From NCBI GenBank assembly GCA_045806525.1, contig JBJMJD010000014.1:1-64000 (forward strand): a stretch of 64,000 nucleotides of DNA, written 5' to 3'. This stretch comes from JAICYJ01 sp045806525. Lineage in GTDB: Bacteria > Actinomycetota > Thermoleophilia > Gaiellales > JAICJC01. The notes beneath the pieces are model-generated. The model was not told the origin of the DNA. It did not search any database and saw only the letters and a program-made list of their open reading frames with translations. The position numbers were made by a program, and so were the translations under genes. Position 1 is the first letter of the stretch, and each line of letters opens with the position of its first letter. Shown here piece after piece: positions 57,057 to 64,000 of this stretch.

Positions 57057-57100
57057 ACCGGGTGCCTGGTGCTGCGCCTGTCCACGACGATGGGTCCCAT
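57053..57100 (-). CDS. Short leaderless upstream ORF coupled to the cyclase gene
   Basis: 15 codons, MGPIVVDRRSTRHPV, then TGA at 57055-57053, which overlaps the cyclase TTG start by three bases. TATCCT lies 9 nt before its ATG. The short ORF would load ribosomes onto a leaderless mRNA and pass them to the TTG by termination-reinitiation. The peptide itself resembles nothing known to me. Confidence 0.45.
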   Translation of the reverse strand: MGPIVVDRRSTRHPV

Positions 57101-57108
57101 GAGGGCCG

Positions 57109-57115
57109 TAGGATA
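57109..57115. promoter_or_regulatory. Overlapping divergent -10 boxes of the cyclase unit and pepA
   Basis: Minus strand TATCCT (57115-57110) serves the upstream ORF of the cyclase gene. Plus strand TAGGAT (57109-57114) is a candidate -10 for pepA. They overlap by five bases, so only one promoter can be open at a time. Confidence 0.4.
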
Positions 57116-57154
57116 CCCTTGCGCGGTTCCCTCTCCCGACCACAGCGAGGACCC

Positions 57155-58660
57155 ATGAAGATCTCCACCTCCACGGCAGCGCCGGCGACGGCCAACGTCG
57201 ACATGCTGGCCGTTGCCGTCGCCAAGCCGGTCGCGCTGGAGGGTGCCGTCGCGGAGCTCGATCGCGCGCTTGGCGGCACCATCGGGCGGCTGGTGAAAGC
57301 CGGCGAGATCCGCGGCGCGGCCGGACAGGTGACCGTGCTGCACACCGAGGGACAGGGCGTGCGCGCGCGCCGGGTGGCCGTGGTCGGCCTCGGCAAGCGG
57401 CCGACGGCCGACTCCGAGTCGGTGCGAAACGCCGCCGGCGCTGCCGCCCGCAGCCTGGCCGGCGTGCGCGGCCGCACGCTTGCGTTCGTGCTGGACGGAC
57501 TGCCAGTGGACGCCGACGTGGCGGCCCGTTGCGTCGTCGACGGCGCCGTCATCGGCAGCTACCGGTTCGACCGCTTCAAGACGTCGAAGACGGCCGACCG
57601 GCCGAAGCCGCCCACCGGGCTGGTGCTGCTGTCGCAGGAGCGCGCCGCGGGCGCGGCAGGCCGCCGTGCCGCGGTGGCGGCAGAAGCCGTCAACCGCGCC
57701 CGCGACCTGCAGCACATGCCCCCCAACCTGCTCGGCCCGGAGCAGTTGGCGGAGCGTGCCCGTGCCATCGCAGCCGCTCACCCGACCATGCGGGTCGAGG
57801 TCTGGGACGAGAAGAAGATCGCGGCCCGAGGGATGGGAGCGTTCGCCGCCGTCGCCCAGGCCTCCAGCCGCCCGGCCCGGCTGATCGTGCTCCGCCACAC
57901 CCCGCGCAGCACCGCCCGGACCGCCCGCGACGTGGTGCTCGGCATGGTCGGCAAGGGGCTCACGTTCGACAGCGGCGGCTACTCGCTGAAGCCTGCCACC
58001 GCGATGACCGGGATGAAGTTCGACATGTCGGGCGCCGCGGCGGTGCTGGAGGCGTCGGACGCGATCGCCCAGCTGCAGCTCCCGCTGAAGTTCATCTCGG
58101 TGGTGGGCTCCACCGAGAACATGATCGACACCAACGCCATGCGGGTCGACGACGTTGTCACGGCCGCCAACGGAAAGACGATCGAGATCACCAACACCGA
58201 TGCCGAGGGGCGGCTGGTGCTGGCCGACTGCCTGCACCATGCACGCTCCCTGGGCGCGACGCACGTGGTCGACCTGGCCACGCTCACGGGCGGTGTCGTC
58301 GTCGCGCTGGGCGACTACCACGCCGGCCTGATGGGCCGCGACCAGGAGTGGGTCGACCGCATCATGAACGCGGGCGAGCGGGCCGGCGAGCACACCTGGC
58401 AGCTGCCGCTGCACGAGACCTACAAGCGCCTGTTCCGCTCCGACATCGCCGACATGGCGAACTCGTCGACGATGCGGATGGCGCAGGCGCCCTACGCCGG
58501 TCAGTTTCTTCAGGAGTTCGCCGGCGACGGACCCTGGGCGCACCTGGACATCGCCGGCACGGCCGACCTCGCGCGCTCGCGCGGCGACTACGTCGGCAAG
58601 GGCGGCAGCGGGTTCGGCGTGCGGCTGCTCGTCGAACTGGCCGAGGCGCTCTGCGGATGA
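57155..58660 (+). CDS. pepA: Leucyl aminopeptidase (M17)
   Basis: 501 residues. C-terminal catalytic domain with GKGLTFDSGGYSLKPATAMTG, MKFDMSGAAAV and the family signature NTDAEGRLVLAD; the two-metal site residues are intact. It cleaves N-terminal residues from peptides, which complements the peptide importer in this window. ATG at 57155 has GAGGA as ribosome site. Confidence 0.96.
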   Translation: MKISTSTAAPATANVDMLAVAVAKPVALEGAVAELDRALGGTIGRLVKAGEIRGAAGQVTVLHTEGQGVRARRVAVVGLGKRPTADSESVRNAAGAAARSLAGVRGRTLAFVLDGLPVDADVAARCVVDGAVIGSYRFDRFKTSKTADRPKPPTGLVLLSQERAAGAAGRRAAVAAEAVNRARDLQHMPPNLLGPEQLAERARAIAAAHPTMRVEVWDEKKIAARGMGAFAAVAQASSRPARLIVLRHTPRSTARTARDVVLGMVGKGLTFDSGGYSLKPATAMTGMKFDMSGAAAVLEASDAIAQLQLPLKFISVVGSTENMIDTNAMRVDDVVTAANGKTIEITNTDAEGRLVLADCLHHARSLGATHVVDLATLTGGVVVALGDYHAGLMGRDQEWVDRIMNAGERAGEHTWQLPLHETYKRLFRSDIADMANSSTMRMAQAPYAGQFLQEFAGDGPWAHLDIAGTADLARSRGDYVGKGGSGFGVRLLVELAEALCG

Positions 58661-59796
58661 CGCTGGGCTATGACCTGTCCGACGAGCACGCGCAGCTCCG
58701 AGAGACGGTGCGCGCCTTCGCCGAGGGCCGGCTGGCGCCGGTCGCAGAAGAGCTCGACCGCGAGGGCCGGTTTCCGGCCGAGCTGGTGGAGGCGGCGGCG
58801 GAGCTGGGGCTGCTCGGCATCCCGCTGCCGGAGGCCGCGGGCGGATCCGGCTTCGACACGGTCGCCTACGCGATCGCGATCGAGGAGCTGGCGCGCGTCG
58901 ACAGCTCCTTCGCGATCACGGTGGCCGCGCACACCTCGCTAGGCACGATGCCGATCCACCTGTTCGGCAGCGAGCAGCAGAAGCAGCGCTGGCTCGAAGA
59001 CCTGGCCTCCGGCCGCGGTCTGGGCGCGTTCGGGCTGACCGAGGCGGGCGCCGGTTCGGACGCCGGCGCCACGCGCACCACCGCGCGGCTCGACGGCGGC
59101 GAGTGGGTGATCGACGGTTCGAAGATGTTCATCACCAATGCCGGCACGGCGTTGTCGAAGCTGGTGACGATCACCGCGCGCACGGGGCCCGACGAGGTAT
59201 CGAACATCGTGGTTGAGAACGGCACGGCCGGCTACGACCAGTCGCCACCGCTGAAGAAGATGGGCTGGCGCTCGTCGGACACGCGGGAGCTTACGTTCAC
59301 GGGCTGCCGGGTGCCGGAGCAGAACCTGCTGGGGCCGCGCGGCGACGGCTTCCGGCAGTTCCTCGAGATCCTGGACGGCGGCCGCATCAGCGTGGCGGCG
59401 CTGGGGCTGGGCATGGCCCAGGGCGCCTTCGAGCTGGGGCTCGGCTACGCCCGTCAGCGCGAGCAGTTCGGGCGCCCGATCGGGTCGTTCCAGGCGATCC
59501 AGTTCAAGCTGGCCGACATGGCCACCGAGGTCGAGGCGGCCCGCAACCTGGTCTACAAGTCGGCCTGGCTGAAGGATCAGGGCAGGCCGTTCGCGCAGCA
59601 GGCCGCGATCGCCAAGCTGTACACCGGCGAGCTGGCCCGCCGCGCCTGCAACGAGTCGCTCCAGATCCACGGCGGCTACGGGTTCATGGACGAGTACCCG
59701 ATCAGCCGCTTCTACCGCGACGCGAAGGTGCTCGAGATCGGTGAGGGCACGAACGAGGTGCAACGACTGGTGATCGCCCGCGGCCTGGGTCTGTGA
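58657..59796 (+). CDS. Acyl-CoA dehydrogenase, short-chain type
   Basis: 379 residues, FAD-dependent. GAFGLTEAGAGSDAGATRTTA, WVIDGSKMFITNAG, QREQFGRPIGSFQAIQ and QIHGGYGFMDEYPISRFYRD are typical. The catalytic Glu is at the butyryl-CoA/MCAD position near residue 363 (EIGEGTNEVQR), not at the site used by isovaleryl-CoA dehydrogenase, so a straight short-chain substrate such as butyryl-CoA is favoured. It would feed ETF. ATGA overlap with pepA. Confidence 0.9.
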   Translation: MTLGYDLSDEHAQLRETVRAFAEGRLAPVAEELDREGRFPAELVEAAAELGLLGIPLPEAAGGSGFDTVAYAIAIEELARVDSSFAITVAAHTSLGTMPIHLFGSEQQKQRWLEDLASGRGLGAFGLTEAGAGSDAGATRTTARLDGGEWVIDGSKMFITNAGTALSKLVTITARTGPDEVSNIVVENGTAGYDQSPPLKKMGWRSSDTRELTFTGCRVPEQNLLGPRGDGFRQFLEILDGGRISVAALGLGMAQGAFELGLGYARQREQFGRPIGSFQAIQFKLADMATEVEAARNLVYKSAWLKDQGRPFAQQAAIAKLYTGELARRACNESLQIHGGYGFMDEYPISRFYRDAKVLEIGEGTNEVQRLVIARGLGL

Positions 59797-60326
59797 GCGT
59801 CCAGCAGTCGCTGATCGTCGGCGGCGTCGTGCTGGCGGTGGCGGTGGTGCTGGGCACGATCGTGGCGCGGCTGGTGCCGACCGGGTTCTGGCGTCGCAAC
59901 GCCGAGGACCTCGGCATCATCCTGGGCTGCGCCTCCGCTCCGCTGGCGCTGCTGGCACGGTTCACGCACCACCGGTCGTGGCCGTACGCGGCGGTGATCG
60001 CGATCGCCTACGGCGGCTTCTACCTGATCCGGATGCGCCAGCTGCGAAACGCGGACCGCGATGGAGTGCGGCGGCTGCTGGGCCTCCACAAGGACGCCAG
60101 CTACGGCGAGGTGCTGCAGCAGGTCGAGCGGATCGAGCCGCGCCCGGTCACGACGACCGGGCAGGTGGTGCTGGTCGTGGCGGCCGTCGCCACGCTGGCG
60201 CTGGGCGTCATCATCGATCAGTTCACGGCGGCGCTTGCCGGCGTGGCGCTGGGGGTCGCGGAGGGCACCGTGCGCTCGACCTACCGGCGGTCGCTGAGCG
60301 CCAAGGTGCGCCGGATCGGCCACTGA
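59793..60326 (+). CDS. Membrane protein of unknown function
   Basis: 177 residues with an N-terminal span (LIVGGVVLAVAVVLGTIVA), further spans near 42-58 and 65-80, a charged cytoplasmic middle (RQLRNADRDGVRRLLGLHKDAS) and a span near 125-145. No family is recognised. GTG start overlaps the acyl-CoA dehydrogenase stop by 4 bp, so it is co-expressed with it. Confidence 0.65.
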   Translation: MSVQQSLIVGGVVLAVAVVLGTIVARLVPTGFWRRNAEDLGIILGCASAPLALLARFTHHRSWPYAAVIAIAYGGFYLIRMRQLRNADRDGVRRLLGLHKDASYGEVLQQVERIEPRPVTTTGQVVLVVAAVATLALGVIIDQFTAALAGVALGVAEGTVRSTYRRSLSAKVRRIGH

Positions 60327-60328
60327 CC

Positions 60329-61531
60329 TCAGCGCATGCGGGTGACGGGATACCCGTTGCTGCGCACGAGCGCCACGATCTGCTCGGCATGGCCCTCGTC
60401 CCGGGTCTCCAGAATCAGCTCGATGCCTGTCTCGGCAACGGCCACCTCGACGCTCTCACGGTGGTGGCTTACGACCAGGATGTTGACGTGGGCGTCGGCG
60501 ATCAGCTTCAGCAGCTCCATCAGCTGGCCGGGCCGGTCGATCAGGCGGGTGCGGATCACGAGGTAGCGGCCCTGGTTGGTGAGGCCGAAGCGGATCACCT
60601 GCATCAGCAGCGGCGTGTCGATGTTGCCTCCCGACAGGACGGCGACCACCTTGCGACCGCTCACGCGGCCGGCCAGGATCGCCGCCAGCCCGACCGCGCC
60701 GGCACCCTCGACCACGGTCTTGGAGCGCTCCAGCAGGTGCACCATCGTCTGGCCGATCTCGGCATCGGTGACCGTCACGACGTCGTCGACCAGCTCGCGC
60801 ACGAGCGGGAAGGTGACCTCGCCAGGGCGCTTGACGGCGATGCCGTCGGCGATAGTCGTGGTCTGATGCACAGGCTCGATCTCACCCTTCTCGAGCGAGC
60901 TGACGTAGGGTGCGCACCCGGCCGCCTCGACGCCGATCACGCGCACCTGTGGATGCAGGGCCTTGACGGCACTGGCAACGCCGGACAGCAGGCCCCCGCC
61001 GCCCAGCGGCACCACCACCGTGTCGACGTCGGGCACATCCTCGATGATCTCCAGGCCGACGGTGCCCTGCCCGGCGATCACGGCCTCGTCGTCGAACGGA
61101 TGCACCAGCGTCATGCCGCTCTCGGCGGCCTCCGCGCGGGCCGCCGCGAGCGCGTCATCGACGCTGTCCCCCACCAGCTCCACGCGTGCGCCGTAGCCCT
61201 CCGTGGCGCCCACCTTCGCCAGCGACGCGGCCCCCGGCATGAAGACGGTGGCGCCCACCCCGGCCGATCGGGCCGCGAACGCGACCGCCTGGGCATGGTT
61301 CCCGGCCGACGGCGCGATCACCCCGGCGGCGCGCTGCGACTCGGACAGCGAGCGCAGCTTGGTGTAGGCGCCGCGGATCTTGAACGATCCGGTGCGCTGC
61401 TGGTTCTCGTGCTTGAGGAACACCTCACATCCGGCCCACTGGGAGAAGGTCTGCGACCGGTACACCGGCGTGTGGTGGGCGACGCCGCGCAGGTTCTCGG
61501 CGGCCTCGCGGATGTCGTCCAGGGGGATCAT
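60329..61531 (-). CDS. ilvA: Threonine dehydratase with ACT domain
   Basis: 400 residues. PLP Lys in RTGSFKIRGAYTKL, GNHAQAVA, and the glycine loop PLGGGGLLSG; the C-terminal 75 residues form one ACT domain (RTRLIDRPGQLMELLKLIAD). The size and single ACT fit the short form of IlvA/TdcB-like dehydratases, which can be biosynthetic (isoleucine) or catabolic. TAGCCT lies 11 nt before the ATG. Divergent from ppa. Confidence 0.92.
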   Translation of the reverse strand: MIPLDDIREAAENLRGVAHHTPVYRSQTFSQWAGCEVFLKHENQQRTGSFKIRGAYTKLRSLSESQRAAGVIAPSAGNHAQAVAFAARSAGVGATVFMPGAASLAKVGATEGYGARVELVGDSVDDALAAARAEAAESGMTLVHPFDDEAVIAGQGTVGLEIIEDVPDVDTVVVPLGGGGLLSGVASAVKALHPQVRVIGVEAAGCAPYVSSLEKGEIEPVHQTTTIADGIAVKRPGEVTFPLVRELVDDVVTVTDAEIGQTMVHLLERSKTVVEGAGAVGLAAILAGRVSGRKVVAVLSGGNIDTPLLMQVIRFGLTNQGRYLVIRTRLIDRPGQLMELLKLIADAHVNILVVSHHRESVEVAVAETGIELILETRDEGHAEQIVALVRSNGYPVTRMR

Positions 61532-61579
61532 GAGAACCGCGAAGGCTATCGGGTCGCGCAGCGCGGCGCGCTCAGCAAG

Positions 61580-61585
61580 TAAGCT
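61580..61585 (+). promoter_or_regulatory. Putative leaderless promoter of ppa (TAAGCT, 6 nt)
   Basis: TAAGCT, six bases, GTG at 61592; no ribosome site. Confidence 0.4.
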
Positions 61586-61591
61586 CGCACC

Positions 61592-62101
61592 GTGGCCGGC
61601 GACCCCGCACAGCCCCCGCTCTACGCCCTCGTCGAGATCCCCAAGGGCAGCCGCAACAAGTACGAGTACGACCCCGCGCTGGGCCGCATGGTGCTCGACC
61701 GTACGCTCTGGACGAGCGTTGTCTACCCAGCCGACTACGGGTACCTGATGGATACGCTTGGGCGCGACGGCGACCCGGTGGACGCGGTGGTGCTGGTGGC
61801 GTCGCCGACGTTCCCGGGGTGCGTGATCCCGGTGGAGCCGATCGGCGTCTTCGAGATGACCGACGAGAAGGGCGAGGACGACAAGGTGCTGTGCGTGCCG
61901 TTCAAGGACCCGACCTGGAGCCACATGCACGACATCACCGACATCCGCGACTCGCTGCTGGACGAGATCGCACACTTCTTCGACGTCTACAAGGACCTCG
62001 AGCACGGCGCCGACACGGTGGTCGGCGGCTGGCACGGTCGCAGCTACGCGGACGAGATCATCGCGGAGGGACGCGCGGCGTTCGCAGCCGCTCCTCGCTA
62101 G
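61592..62101 (+). CDS. ppa: Inorganic pyrophosphatase, family I
   Basis: 169 residues. EIPKGSRNKYEYD, VYPADYGYLMDT and the metal-binding signature DGDPVDAVVL are diagnostic. GTG start. The stop overlaps the stop of the convergent meaB-like gene within CTAG (62098-62101). Confidence 0.96.
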   Translation: MAGDPAQPPLYALVEIPKGSRNKYEYDPALGRMVLDRTLWTSVVYPADYGYLMDTLGRDGDPVDAVVLVASPTFPGCVIPVEPIGVFEMTDEKGEDDKVLCVPFKDPTWSHMHDITDIRDSLLDEIAHFFDVYKDLEHGADTVVGGWHGRSYADEIIAEGRAAFAAAPR

Positions 62102-63069
62102 CCGCCCAGCTTCAGCACCCGCGCCGCGATCTCCCTGGTGGCCGTGAGCGGATCCAGCTCGCGGGCGTGGACGCGGTCGAGCAACCGGCGCACCTCGGCG
62201 TCGCCTTCGACCGCCTGGCTGAGGCGCCGGCGCGCCTGTGCCACGGCCACCGCCACCACCTCGTGCTCGATGCTGCGGCGGCGGCGCTGCTCGAGCCCGC
62301 CGTCGCGCTCCAGGAACGCCCGGTGCTCGAGCACCGCTTCCCAAAGCTCGGCGACGCCCTCGCCGCGGATCGCCTCGGTCTCGACGATCGGCGGCTTCCA
62401 CGGCCGGTCGCGGTCGAGCGAGAGAATCGAGCGGATCTCGCTGCGCATGGTGCGCGCGGCAGGGTGGTCGGCCTTGTTGATGACGATCACGTCGGGGATC
62501 TCCATCACGCCGGCTTTGAGCGCCTGCACGGAGTCGCCCGAACCGGGCATCAACACCAGCACGACAGTGTCGGCGATGGTGGCGACGTCCACCTCGCTCT
62601 GGCCGACGCCGACCGTCTCCAGCAACAGCACGTCCTTGCCGGAGGCGTCCAGCACCAGCAGCGCCTGCAGCGTGGCCTCGGAGATCCCGCCCAGGTGGCC
62701 GCGGGTAGACATCGAGCGGATGAACACCCCGGCGTCGAGGAAGTGGTCACTGAGCCTGATCCGGTCGCCCAGCACGGCGCCGTGCGAGAACGGGCTGGAC
62801 GGATCGACCGACACCATGCCGACGGTCTTCTGGTCGCTGCGAAGCAGCGTCACCAGCGATGACAACAGGCTCGACTTGCCGACGCCGGGCGGCCCGGTGA
62901 AACCCGCCACCAGCGCGCTGCCTGTGTGCGGGTAGATCTCGCGCACGAGCTCGTAGGCCAGCTCGTCGCGGTTCTCGACGAGCGTGATGGCGCGGGCCAC
63001 AGCCCGCTTCTCACCGGCCAGCACGCCGGCCTGGAGCGCCGGTAGGTCGAAGTCGCGGCGGCCGCTCAT
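62098..63069 (-). CDS. MeaB/ArgK-type GTPase, B12-mutase chaperone
   Basis: 323 residues. P-loop GFTGPPGVGKSSLLSSL, DPSSPFSHGAVLGDRIRL, ETVGVGQSE, NKADHP and the C-terminal dimerisation helices. The family protects and reloads adenosylcobalamin-dependent mutases. It is about 30 kb from the mutase genes, and overlaps hisC by 4 bp (ATGA with the hisC stop). Confidence 0.93.
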   Translation of the reverse strand: MSGRRDFDLPALQAGVLAGEKRAVARAITLVENRDELAYELVREIYPHTGSALVAGFTGPPGVGKSSLLSSLVTLLRSDQKTVGMVSVDPSSPFSHGAVLGDRIRLSDHFLDAGVFIRSMSTRGHLGGISEATLQALLVLDASGKDVLLLETVGVGQSEVDVATIADTVVLVLMPGSGDSVQALKAGVMEIPDVIVINKADHPAARTMRSEIRSILSLDRDRPWKPPIVETEAIRGEGVAELWEAVLEHRAFLERDGGLEQRRRRSIEHEVVAVAVAQARRRLSQAVEGDAEVRRLLDRVHARELDPLTATREIAARVLKLGG

Positions 63070-64000
63070 GCCGGCTGCAGCGACCTGTCGAGAGCCGTCA
63101 GGAAGGCGTCGTTCTCATCCGGTAGGCCGACGGTGACGCGCACGCAGGAGGGTGCGCCGAACGCGGCCAGGGGGCGCACGATCACGCCCTCGCGCTCGAG
63201 ACGGTCGGCCAGAGCGGCCCCGTCCCCGACCTCTGCGCAGACGAAGTTGGCGGCGGCCGGATAGAGCCTTACTCCGCGGGCGCCCAGCTCGTGCTCCAGC
63301 CGCCGCCGCTCGACCTCGTTCTCGCCACGGCGGCGCTCCAGCTCCGTCTCGTCGTCCAGGCTGGCGACAGCCGCGACCTGCGCCAGCTCGGAGACGTCGA
63401 AGGGGCCGCGAACCTTGCCCAGCTCGGCAACGACCGGCGCAGGTGCGACGCCGTAGCCGATGCGCAGCCCGGCCAGGCCGTAGATCTTGGAGAAGGTGCG
63501 CAGCACGACCACGTTGGGCCGGCTGGCATGGGCGGCGATCGCGTCGACGTGGGCGGGGTCGGTGACGTACTCGTGGTAGGCGGAGTCGATCACGACCAGC
63601 ACCCGGTCCGGCACGGCGTCGAGGAACGCGGCCAGGGCGTCGCCCGAGACGATGCCACCGGTGGGATTGTTGGGGCTGCAGACGTAGGCGATGCGGGTGG
63701 CGGCCGTGACGGCCGCGACCATCGCCTCGAGGTCGTAGCTGCCGTCGCGCAGCGGCACCGTGACCGGCGTTGCGCCCATCTTGACGGCGCTCAGGCGATA
63801 GCTGACGAACGACGGCCAGCCCATCAGCACCTCGTCGCCGGGGCGCAGGTAGGCCAGCGCCAGGTTCGCGATCACGGCATCGGCGCCGTTGCCGGCGGCC
63901 ACGCGGTCAGGTGTCAGGCCGTGGCGAGCGGCCAGGCGCTCGAGCAGCTCGGCGCCGGCTTCCGGGTAGCGGTTGAGGCCCGGGATCGCGGCCGCGAGGG
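63066..64000 (-). CDS. hisC: Histidinol-phosphate aminotransferase, 3' part (gene runs off the window)
   Basis: About 311 residues visible; the N-terminus lies beyond 64,000. PLP enzyme of class I/II: GLNRYPEAGAELLERLA, AAGNGADAVIANLALAYLRPGD, SPNNPTGG, VVIDSAYHEYV and the PLP lysine in TFSKIYGLAGLRIGYG. LNRYPE..., with Y-H-E-Y, is typical of HisC; closely related aromatic aminotransferases cannot be fully excluded. Confidence 0.9.
   Translation of the reverse strand, partial: LAAAIPGLNRYPEAGAELLERLAARHGLTPDRVAAGNGADAVIANLALAYLRPGDEVLMGWPSFVSYRLSAVKMGATPVTVPLRDGSYDLEAMVAAVTAATRIAYVCSPNNPTGGIVSGDALAAFLDAVPDRVLVVIDSAYHEYVTDPAHVDAIAAHASRPNVVVLRTFSKIYGLAGLRIGYGVAPAPVVAELGKVRGPFDVSELAQVAAVASLDDETELERRRGENEVERRRLEHELGARGVRLYPAAANFVCAEVGDGAALADRLEREGVIVRPLAAFGAPSCVRVTVGLPDENDAFLTALDRSLQPA

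Noticed and set aside
58657..59796. Isovaleryl-CoA dehydrogenase, as expected beside leucine-degradation genes
   Set aside because: The catalytic Glu is in the EGTNEVQR position of short-chain enzymes, whereas isovaleryl-CoA dehydrogenase has Gly/Ala there and a Glu elsewhere. It is also 6 kb from the leucine operon and joined to pepA.

Overview
The window is 64 kb of high G+C DNA, packed with genes, from what looks like an actinobacterium. The minus-strand order rpmE, DUF1385, prfA, prmC, tsaC, glyA, upp, GlcNAc-1-P transferase, atp operon is the conserved actinobacterial translation-factor/ATP-synthase block. Many transcription units appear to be leaderless, with a TANNNT -10 box 6-9 nt before the start codon. 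The best guess is class Thermoleophilia or a relative; that placement is inference. No rRNA, tRNA, CRISPR array, transposase or prophage gene was seen.

Region 1 (1-15,400, minus strand) is an F1F0 ATP synthase operon (atpZ-like, atpI-like, atpB, E, F, H, A, G). It is interrupted: about 9.4 kb carrying a complete peptide ABC transporter (two binding proteins, two permeases, two ATPases), three small membrane proteins and a decayed reading frame lies between atpG and atpD. The window starts inside atpD. Region 2 (15,460-23,970) holds cell-wall glycolipid priming (GlcNAc-1-P transferase), upp, glyA, a rhodanese, tsaC, prmC, prfA, a DUF1385 membrane protein, rpmE, threonine aldolase and a DUF1272 zinc protein.

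Region 3 (24,000-39,360) is acyl-CoA metabolism: ETF-quinone oxidoreductase, EtfA/EtfB, enoyl-CoA hydratase, a two-subunit B12-dependent acyl-CoA mutase whose specificity residues match isobutyryl-CoA mutase rather than methylmalonyl-CoA mutase, a cobalamin adenosyltransferase, 3-hydroxyacyl-CoA dehydrogenase and thiolase. A GAF-PAS-PAS-GGDEF-EAL protein, an MFS transporter and small proteins are interspersed. Region 4 (39,400-45,706) is a complete trpEGDCFBA operon behind a classical attenuator: a leader peptide with three consecutive Trp codons, then a terminator hairpin with a T-run.

Region 5 (45,740-52,630) has an OmpR/histidine-kinase pair and a leucine-degradation operon (methylcrotonyl-CoA carboxylase beta and alpha, methylglutaconyl-CoA hydratase, HMG-CoA lyase). 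Region 6 (52,780-64,000) has a cyclophilin, a DUF805 protein, a large adenylate cyclase/AAA ATPase behind a short leaderless upstream ORF, leucyl aminopeptidase, a short-chain-type acyl-CoA dehydrogenase, threonine dehydratase, pyrophosphatase, a MeaB-type GTPase that chaperones B12 mutases, and the 3' part of hisC.

Together the genes describe an aerobe that draws on peptides and branched-chain amino acids. Peptides enter through Opp. Leucine is broken down through the methylcrotonyl-CoA route. Isobutyryl-CoA from valine can be isomerised to butyryl-CoA and beta-oxidised, with electrons passing by ETF to ETF-QO and the quinone pool. The same organism keeps tightly regulated tryptophan synthesis.
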